A DNA stretch of 55,772 nucleotides, taken from contig DAOUDK010000009.1 in NCBI GenBank assembly GCA_034431315.1, positions 1 through 55,772 on the forward strand, read 5' to 3'. The position numbers and the translations under genes were made by a program. Below, piece by piece: positions 50,901 through 55,772 of the stretch (its first letter is position 1; the number at the start of each line of letters is the position of its first letter). The notes beneath the pieces were generated by a model. That model searched no databases and was not told the origin of the DNA. It was given only the letters and a program-made list of their open reading frames with translations. Source of the stretch: JAUWOY01 sp034431315. GTDB lineage: Bacteria; Chloroflexota; Anaerolineae; VGOG01.

Positions 50901-51926
50901 CGAGCTATTTCCCCCGTTTTCGATGGGGCTGATGAGGATGAGATCGCCGCAGAGCTGGGGCGGGCCTGGCTCATTGACCAGGCCTGGGCCGAAATCACAC
51001 AGCGAGCCTGGCAGTGGCTGAAGCAGATGGAGTACGACCCTGAGTACGGCTCGACTGAGCTCGCCGAAGTCCTGGAGGACGACGAAGAAGTCCGCTTTCT
51101 TTACGTCAGCCAGTGGTTGGAGGGGAAGGGATACGATGAGGAGGCCCTGGCAGTAGACCGGGTCTATGCGCGTCGCTGTGTCCTTCGAGAGTGGCTGAAG
51201 GAGCACGGTTACGATCCTGAGGCCATTCTGGTTTTCGAGGATGATCCGCGCTCCCTGGCCGAGAAGGAGGAGGCGGACCGTCGGGCGCGCACGGTTTGCC
51301 TGCACCTCTGGTTGGAGGAGCAGCAAGCAGCAGGCGAGGAGTTGTCTGCGCTGTCGGATGAGGAGGTGGCGCTGGAGGCCCTGCGCGTGAGCAAAGAGAC
51401 GGGCATCCCCTTGCCCACTCTGGGTAAGGCCATCCTTTATGATGGCAAAACCGGTGAGCCCTTTGATCGGCCTATAACGGTGGGCGTCATCCACATGATG
51501 AAGCTCCATCACTTGGTGGAGGACAAAGTGCACGCTCGTTCCACGGGCCCTTATTCCCTGGTCACTCAGCAGCCTTTGGGTGGCAAGGCCCAATTTGGCG
51601 GCCAGCGCTTCGGCGAGATGGAGGTCTGGGCTCTGGAGGCCTATGGGGCTGCGCACACTTTGCAGGAGATGCTAACCATCAAGTCCGATGATGTCATTGG
51701 ACGGACGAGGACCTATGAGGCTATTGTCAAGGGAGAGGAGATCCAGGAACCGGGAGTGCCAGCCTCTTTCAAGGTGCTGGTCAAGGAACTACAGAGCCTG
51801 GGCCTCTCCGTGGAGGCCATCAACGATAACGGAGAGGTCATCAAGTTCGGGAAGGACGACGAGGTGGAGAGGTTGCCCCGGCTTGGTCTGGGCCTGGGTT
51901 TGCCGAGATACGGCAGAGGGGGTTAG
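47982..51926 (+). CDS. rpoB: RNA polymerase beta subunit
   Basis: Catalytic core subunit of RNA polymerase, 1314 residues. Conserved stretches include SQLSQFMEQTNPLAELTHKR (rifampicin pocket), RDVHHSHYGRICPIETPEGP, GDKMAGRHGNKGVIS and the C-terminal GGQRFGEMEVWALEAYGAA. An acidic lineage insert of over 100 residues (about 985-1140) separates SPVFDGADEDEI from GKAILYDGKTGEPFD. ATG 47982 has AGAGGTAACC upstream. rpoC does not follow; rpsL does, with its own promoter. rplJ/rplL are also absent upstream. Confidence 0.97.
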   Translation: MANNRVCKSYARISDVHHLPDLIEVQLNSFKWFQEVVLQELFDEISPIVSYSGNLELHFPGFDQRINEEFGLDYRFEEPKYTERECLDRDITYAAPLYVKIMLYNRELDQPMVQEIFMGDFPVMTESGTFIINGTERVVVSQLIRSPGAYFDVEEDRATGRLLSEAKLIPDRGAWMEFETRKSDYIIVKFNRKRTLPVTILLRALAAVDDGTGSEILTEGSDEELLELFEAVDNMPDHQYIATTIQQEPEWKPKGGRTVAEEALLEFFRKMRPGDPLNLDNARDYLSSQLFDQHRYNLEKVGRYKLNQRLGLNIPLERRTITKEDLVKLVERMIRINNGVEEPDDIDHLGNRRIKTVGELIQNKLRVGLRRMERVVKERMSIRDPEQVTPVALINIRPVVAIIREFFGGSQLSQFMEQTNPLAELTHKRTLSALGPGGLRRERAGFDVRDVHHSHYGRICPIETPEGPNIGLIGRLATYGKVNALGFIETPYRKVIKLVPNEYEQLVGKTLRAQILDPESGGVVAEAGTLITPELAERIASLPLEDDVKIKPMVTNEVVYLTADVEDKYTIAQANARMDDRGQFVSPRVWVRRSQKFLFEAAEKVDYIDVSPKQIVGISAALIPFLEHNDANRALMGSNMQRQAVPLIAPEVPLVGTGMEWDAAIDSGQVITAKEGGEVVSATGRQIVVAGDDGLHVYPLRRYGRSNQSTCVDQRPIVSRGERVEKGAVLADSSSTDGGELALGQNVLVAFMSWEGGNYEDAVLISESLVREDKFTSIHIEKHEIQSRDTRLGSEEITRDIPNVGEEALKDLDEEGIVHIGAEVGPNDILVGKITPKGEKELTPEEKLLRAIFGEKARDVKDSSLRLAHGERGKVVDVKVFTRDEHRDLPAGVDKMVRVSVAQRRKVTEGDKMAGRHGNKGVISRTLSIEDMPFLADGTPVEFILNPLGVPGRMNIGQILETHLGWAVSRLGFRAISPVFDGADEDEIAAELGRAWLIDQAWAEITQRAWQWLKQMEYDPEYGSTELAEVLEDDEEVRFLYVSQWLEGKGYDEEALAVDRVYARRCVLREWLKEHGYDPEAILVFEDDPRSLAEKEEADRRARTVCLHLWLEEQQAAGEELSALSDEEVALEALRVSKETGIPLPTLGKAILYDGKTGEPFDRPITVGVIHMMKLHHLVEDKVHARSTGPYSLVTQQPLGGKAQFGGQRFGEMEVWALEAYGAAHTLQEMLTIKSDDVIGRTRTYEAIVKGEEIQEPGVPASFKVLVKELQSLGLSVEAINDNGEVIKFGKDDEVERLPRLGLGLGLPRYGRGG

Positions 51927-51940
51927 AGAGTTTTTGAGAT

Positions 51941-51969
51941 TTGCTCTTTTTAATCGTTTGTGCTATAAT
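51941..51969 (+). promoter_or_regulatory. sigma70-type promoter of the str operon
   Basis: TTGCTC, 17-bp spacer, TATAAT, just after the rpoB stop. The leader to rpsL is about 245 bases. Confidence 0.75.
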
Positions 51970-52032
51970 GTGTCGAAATTGTGGGCTAAATGTTTCCTGG
52001 CTCACTTCATGATGAGCGCGTTAGGTTAAAAT

Positions 52033-52066
52033 GAGGCCATCGCGACTCTTTACGATGGCCTCTTTC
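52033..52066 (+). terminator. terminator or attenuator in the rpsL leader
   Basis: GAGGCCATCG / CGATGGCCTC (10 bp, perfect) followed by TTTCGG. It lies after the str promoter, so it may attenuate that transcript as well as end rpoB. A second small hairpin (GGCCAAT-cgc-ATTGGCC) is at 52108-52124. Confidence 0.7.
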
Positions 52067-52222
52067 GGTGAATTCACATCTTGAGAAGTTATGATATAGG
52101 GGTAGAAGGCCAATCGCATTGGCCGTTGTAACCCTTTGGGCGCTCAACGTGGTCGGGGCTACCCTGCATACTAGACTTCAGGATGCTAAGCAGCAGGGTT
52201 AGGCTTGGGAGGAGAGTGTAAC

Positions 52223-52654
52223 TTGCCGACTATCAACCAACTGGTCAGAAAAGGACGAAAGAAACAGAGGAAGAAGAGCAAGGCCCCGGCTTTGCACTAC
52301 ACCTTCAACGCCTTGAAGCAGAAGAGGGAGCGGCGTCCCAAAGGGGCGCCCCAGAAGCAGGGCGTCTGCACTCAGGTCAAGGTGATGACCCCCAAGAAGC
52401 CCAACTCTGCTCTGCGCAAGATCGCCAGGGTGCGTCTTACCAACGGCATCGAGGTCACGGCCTACATCCCAGGCGAAGGGCACACTTTGCAGGAGCACTC
52501 TGTGGTCTTGATCCGGGGTGGCCGGGTCAAGGACTTGCCAGGCGTTCGCTACCACGTGATCCGGGGACCCTTGGATGCCACCGGCGTCGAGGGTCGCCAC
52601 AGGGGGCGTTCAAAATATGGTACCAAGATGCCCAAAAAGTCGAGAGTAGAGTAG
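52223..52654 (+). CDS. rpsL: ribosomal protein S12
   Basis: Decoding-centre protein of the small subunit (143 residues, longer than the 124 of E. coli). The start is TTG 52223 (PTINQLVRKGRKK) with GGAGGAG upstream; an in-frame extension to 52205 runs through the ribosome site. The streptomycin-related region TPKKPNSALRKIARVRLTNG and RGGRVKDLPGVRYH are intact. The extra ~20 residues are an N-terminal insert (ALHYTFNALKQKRERRP) typical of some Chloroflexota, as I recall. Confidence 0.96.
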   Translation: MPTINQLVRKGRKKQRKKSKAPALHYTFNALKQKRERRPKGAPQKQGVCTQVKVMTPKKPNSALRKIARVRLTNGIEVTAYIPGEGHTLQEHSVVLIRGGRVKDLPGVRYHVIRGPLDATGVEGRHRGRSKYGTKMPKKSRVE

Positions 52655-52663
52655 GAGTTTAGC

Positions 52664-53134
52664 ATGCCCAGACGTTATCGCCCTCCCAAGCGGGAGATTA
52701 AGCCCGACATAAAGTACAACAATGAAATGGTGGCCAAGTTCATCAACAAACTGATGAGGGGAGGCAAGAAGAGCCTGGCGGCCAGGATACTCTATAATTC
52801 GTTTGACATCATCGAAGAGAGGATGAAAAAGAGCCCTTTGGACGTGTTTGAGCAAGCGCTCAATAACGCCGCCCCAGTCCTGGAGGTTAAGCCCCGGCGA
52901 GTTGGCGGGGCGACCTACCAGATACCGATGGAGGTGCCGGCCGACCGCCGGATCTCGCTGGCCGTGCGCTGGCTGCTGCAGTCGGCTCGTAATCGCCCCG
53001 GCAAGTCTATGGCCGAGAAGTTGGCCAATGAGCTGATGGACGCTGCTCAGGGCACCGGGGCCACTATCAAAAAGAAGGACGATACCCACAGGATGGCTGA
53101 AGCCAACAAGGCTTTCGCTCATTACCGATGGTAG
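52664..53134 (+). CDS. rpsG: ribosomal protein S7
   Basis: Primary 16S rRNA binder of the small-subunit head (156 residues, normal length). It begins MPRRYRPPKREIKPD and contains NKLMRGGKKSLAARILYN and the C-terminal HRMAEANKAFAHYRW. ATG 52664 follows TAGGAG, nine bases after the rpsL stop. Second gene of the str operon. Confidence 0.97.
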   Translation: MPRRYRPPKREIKPDIKYNNEMVAKFINKLMRGGKKSLAARILYNSFDIIEERMKKSPLDVFEQALNNAAPVLEVKPRRVGGATYQIPMEVPADRRISLAVRWLLQSARNRPGKSMAEKLANELMDAAQGTGATIKKKDDTHRMAEANKAFAHYRW

Positions 53135-53175
53135 GTGGGTTGTAACCGTCCTGTATGGGGCTCAGGGTTGTGGGC

Positions 53176-55245
53176 ATGTCTAGAGAATACCCTTTGGAAA
53201 GGATACGCAACACAGGCATAATTGCCCACATAGACGCGGGCAAAACCACGACTACTGAGCGGGTGCTCTTTTACACGGGCCGTACCCACCGTATGGGCGA
53301 TGTGGACGATGGCACGACCGTCACTGACTGGATGGATCAGGAGCGGGAGAGGGGCATAACCATCACCGCGGCGGCCATAACTTGCTATTGGCGCGATCAT
53401 CAGATTAACATCATTGATACTCCAGGCCACATAGACTTCACCGTCGAGGTTCAGCGCAGCTTGCGGGTCTTGGACGGAGGCGTCGTCATCTTCGATGCCG
53501 TAGCCGGTGTGGAACCACAGTCTGAGACCGTTTGGCGACAGGCCGATTCCTACCAGGTGCCGCGCATCTGCTTCGTGAACAAGATGGACCGCGTGGGAGC
53601 CGACTTCTGGCGCACCATCGAGATGATCGAGGAGCGGCTGGAGGCCAATCCCGTGGCGTTGCAGATACCGATTGGAGTAGAGAGCTCTTTTAGCGGCGTC
53701 GTTGATCTCATCAACATGCAGGCTATCTCCTACAGCGACGAGCTGGGCACGGAACCTGAGGTCGGTCCGATACCGGCCGAGTTGCAAGAGGAGGCAGCCC
53801 GGAAGCGAGAGCTTCTGCTGGAAAAGGTGGCCGAGACCGATGAGGCCCTGACCATCAAGTATTTAGAGGGCGAGGAGATCACTGCCGAGGAGTTGCGGCG
53901 CGCCCTGCGTCAGGCCACTCTGGGCGGTGAATTGGTGCCAGTGCTTTGCGGGTCGGCTCTGCGGAACAAGGGTGTGCGGCCCATGTTGGACGCAGTGGTG
54001 GACTACCTGCCTTCGCCGCTGGACATACCGCCTATCGTCGGGATTAACCCCAAAACCGAGGCTGAGGAGAGCCGTCCTGCCGATGAGGAAGCACCTTTAG
54101 CTGCCCTGGTCTTTAAAATTGTAACCGACCCCTACGTGGGCCGTCTGGCCTATTTCCGGGTGTACTCAGGCAAGATCAAGGCCAGGGGGGCGGTGCGTAA
54201 CACTAATAAGAACATAAAGGAACGCATCGGCCGTCTGCTGCGCATGTACGCTAACCGCCGCGAGGAGATGGACGAGGTGCTGGCTGGTGACATCGGAGCC
54301 ACTTTGGGCCTCAAGAACACTCTCACTGGTGAGACCTTGAGCGATTTCAACCACCCCATCATCCTGGAAAGTATTGATTTTCCAGAACCGGTCATATCGG
54401 TGGCTATTGAGCCCCGCACCGACGCCGATCAGGACAAGATGAGCGAGGCCTTGACGCGATTATCCGAAGAGGACCCGACTTTTAAGGTGAAGGTTGACGA
54501 GGAAACGGGCCAGACCATCATCTCCGGCATGGGTGAGTTGCACCTGGAAGTCCTGGTCGAACGTATGTTTCGGGAGTTCAAGGTCAGGGCTGGCGTGGGA
54601 TGCCCTCAGGTGGCATATAAAGAAACCATAACCAAGCCGGTGCGGGCCGAGGGGCGGTTTGTCCGTCAGACGGGGGGGCGAGGTCAATACGGCCACATCT
54701 GGCTGGAGCTGGAGCCTCTGGAGAAGGGCAGCGGCTTCGAATTCGAGGACAAGACCGTGGGGGGGGTTATCCCCAGAGGGTTTATCCCCTCCGTGGAGCG
54801 GGGCGTTCGTGAAGCTCTGGATAGTGGCGTCGTGGCCGGCTATCCGTTGGTTGATTTAAGGGCTACCCTCGTGGACGGTTCCTACCACGACGTGGATTCC
54901 TCGGACGTGGCCTTTAAGATCGCCGGCTCTATGGCTTTGAGAAACGGTGTGCAGAAGGCTGATCCTGTCCTTTTGCAGCCCGTGATGAAGTTGGAGGTGG
55001 TAGCGCCTGAGGAGTTTGCGGGCGAGATCATCGGCGATTTGAGCGCGCGGGGGGGGCAGATCGAGGGCATGAGGCCTCTGAGCGGCGGATTGCAGGCGAT
55101 ACAGGCTCACGTGCCTTTGGCAGAAATGTTTGGCTATGCCACCGACCTCCGATCTAGGACTCAAGGGCGCGGCGTTTTCACAATGGAATTCGATTATTAT
55201 GACCAGGTGCCACCCGAAGTTAGGAAGCGGGTCGCTTGGGGATAG
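53176..55245 (+). CDS. fusA: elongation factor G
   Basis: Translocation GTPase (690 residues). G1 AHIDAGKTTTTER, switch I ERERGITIT, G3 DTPGH, G4 NKMDR, and domain IV with GGRGQYGHIWLELEPL. ATG 53176 (MSREYPLERIRN) matches the family start; ATG 53155 is in frame but adds seven odd residues. Neither has a strong ribosome site, so coupling to rpsG is likely. Third gene of the str operon. Confidence 0.95.
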   Translation: MSREYPLERIRNTGIIAHIDAGKTTTTERVLFYTGRTHRMGDVDDGTTVTDWMDQERERGITITAAAITCYWRDHQINIIDTPGHIDFTVEVQRSLRVLDGGVVIFDAVAGVEPQSETVWRQADSYQVPRICFVNKMDRVGADFWRTIEMIEERLEANPVALQIPIGVESSFSGVVDLINMQAISYSDELGTEPEVGPIPAELQEEAARKRELLLEKVAETDEALTIKYLEGEEITAEELRRALRQATLGGELVPVLCGSALRNKGVRPMLDAVVDYLPSPLDIPPIVGINPKTEAEESRPADEEAPLAALVFKIVTDPYVGRLAYFRVYSGKIKARGAVRNTNKNIKERIGRLLRMYANRREEMDEVLAGDIGATLGLKNTLTGETLSDFNHPIILESIDFPEPVISVAIEPRTDADQDKMSEALTRLSEEDPTFKVKVDEETGQTIISGMGELHLEVLVERMFREFKVRAGVGCPQVAYKETITKPVRAEGRFVRQTGGRGQYGHIWLELEPLEKGSGFEFEDKTVGGVIPRGFIPSVERGVREALDSGVVAGYPLVDLRATLVDGSYHDVDSSDVAFKIAGSMALRNGVQKADPVLLQPVMKLEVVAPEEFAGEIIGDLSARGGQIEGMRPLSGGLQAIQAHVPLAEMFGYATDLRSRTQGRGVFTMEFDYYDQVPPEVRKRVAWG

Positions 55246-55286
55246 TACTACGGTAATATTACTTTTCAAAGGAAAGGAGAATTCTG

Positions 55287-55772
55287 ATGGCTAAGGAGCA
55301 TTTCGAGAGGACGAAGCCCCACGTGAATGTGGGGACGATAGGGCACGTGGATCACGGCAAGACGACCCTGACCTCGGCGATGACCAAGGTATTGAGTTAC
55401 AAGGGCCTGGGCAAGTGGTACGACTTCTACGAGATTGACAACGCTCCTGAGGAGAGGGAGAGGGGTTTGACCATAGCCATCTCGCACGTGGAGTACGAGA
55501 CAGAGAACAGGCACTATGCGCACATAGACTGCCCTGGGCACCGTGACTACATCAAGAACATGATCACCGGGGCGGCGCAGATGGATGGGGCCATTCTGGT
55601 GGTGGCTGCCGATGATGGGCCGATGCCGCAGACGAGGGAGCACTTGCTGCTGGCTCGTCAGGTAGAGGTGCCGGCGATAGTGGTGTTCTTGAACAAAGTA
55701 GACAAGATGCCAGACGAGGAGCTATTGGAGTTGGTGGAGTTGGAGATGAGGGAGCTGCTGGACGAGTATGGG
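55287..55772 (+). CDS. tuf: elongation factor Tu, 5' part
   Basis: Aminoacyl-tRNA carrier GTPase, truncated by the window end (162 codons visible). G1 GHVDHGKTTLT, G2 ERERGLTIA, G3 DCPGH and G4 NKVDK are present. Compared with E. coli EF-Tu, the residue after the catalytic His is Arg (DCPGHRDYIKNM), and the switch region reads AISHVEYET. ATG 55287 is preceded by GGAAAGGAG. Last visible gene of the str operon. Confidence 0.96.
   Translation, partial: MAKEHFERTKPHVNVGTIGHVDHGKTTLTSAMTKVLSYKGLGKWYDFYEIDNAPEERERGLTIAISHVEYETENRHYAHIDCPGHRDYIKNMITGAAQMDGAILVVAADDGPMPQTREHLLLARQVEVPAIVVFLNKVDKMPDEELLELVELEMRELLDEYG

Noticed and set aside
50106..51656. Long minus-strand frame of 516 codons opposite rpoB
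   Set aside because: Antisense shadow of rpoB with no homology signal.

Overview
The window reads as a chromosomal segment of an anaerobic Chloroflexota-type bacterium (Anaerolineae or a related uncultured lineage). This is inferred from the EF-Tu and S12 sequence character, the GH57 branching enzyme, the MetF/MetV/MvhD/HdrA block of Wood-Ljungdahl type, and the very high load of short palindromic and heptamer repeats. No rRNA, tRNA, CRISPR array or insertion sequence was recognised. GC content is high except in the defence region and the middle of the type III methyltransferase.

Layout. (1) 129-10461, minus strand: a nearly complete histidine operon hisZ-hisG-hisC-hisB-hisH-hisA-hisF-hisI-hisE, then a zinc-ribbon Nudix hydrolase, purH and hisD. 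No hisN is present. polA lies upstream. (2) 13342-14986: divergent promoters, degraded restriction-modification remnants in a duplicated palindromic repeat, and an M24 peptidase-like protein with altered metal ligands. (3) 14940-24704, minus strand: a MacB-like efflux set (membrane fusion protein, ATPase, permease), a heterodimeric ABC exporter, and a NarL-type two-component system. (4) 25034-27323: GH57 branching enzyme and an RRM protein. (5) 27509-36152: an accessory or defence island. It holds a small zinc-ribbon protein overlapping a membrane-anchored protein that ends in NusA-type KH domains, a 64-residue protein, the remnant of a DNA methyltransferase, and a type III-like mod/res pair. 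(6) 36270-39420: a SAM methyltransferase, a metallophosphoesterase and a ParB-like/universal-stress fusion, translationally coupled. (7) 39526-47185, minus strand: metF, metV, mvhD (read as a selenoprotein with an in-frame UGA), a hicBA toxin-antitoxin pair, and a giant HdrA-GltD-HdrA fusion. (8) 47410-55772: cspA divergent from rpoB, then rpsL-rpsG-fusA-tuf. rpoC does not follow rpoB.

Three observations stand out. First, mvhD carries a UGA exactly where the family has a cysteine, followed by a hairpin that fits bacterial SECIS rules. Second, the 504-residue protein at 27922-29436 joins an N-terminal membrane segment and an unrecognised middle region to degenerate NusA KH1-KH2 domains; it is translationally coupled to a zinc-ribbon protein and sits beside a restriction system. 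Third, at least ten arrays of 7-bp tandem repeats and several families of palindromic elements have entered conserved genes (hisF, hisA, hisC, hisB, hisG, purH, hdrA, an ABC exporter, mod, mvhD) without breaking the frame. They add low-complexity peptide inserts or new termini.

The metabolic genes fit together as follows. MetF/MetV, MvhD and HdrA would form a methylene-tetrahydrofolate reductase coupled to flavin-based electron transfer. The exporter operons and two-component pair look like an envelope-stress or drug-efflux module. The right end is the transcription/translation core. All assignments rest on reading motifs by eye; no database search was possible.
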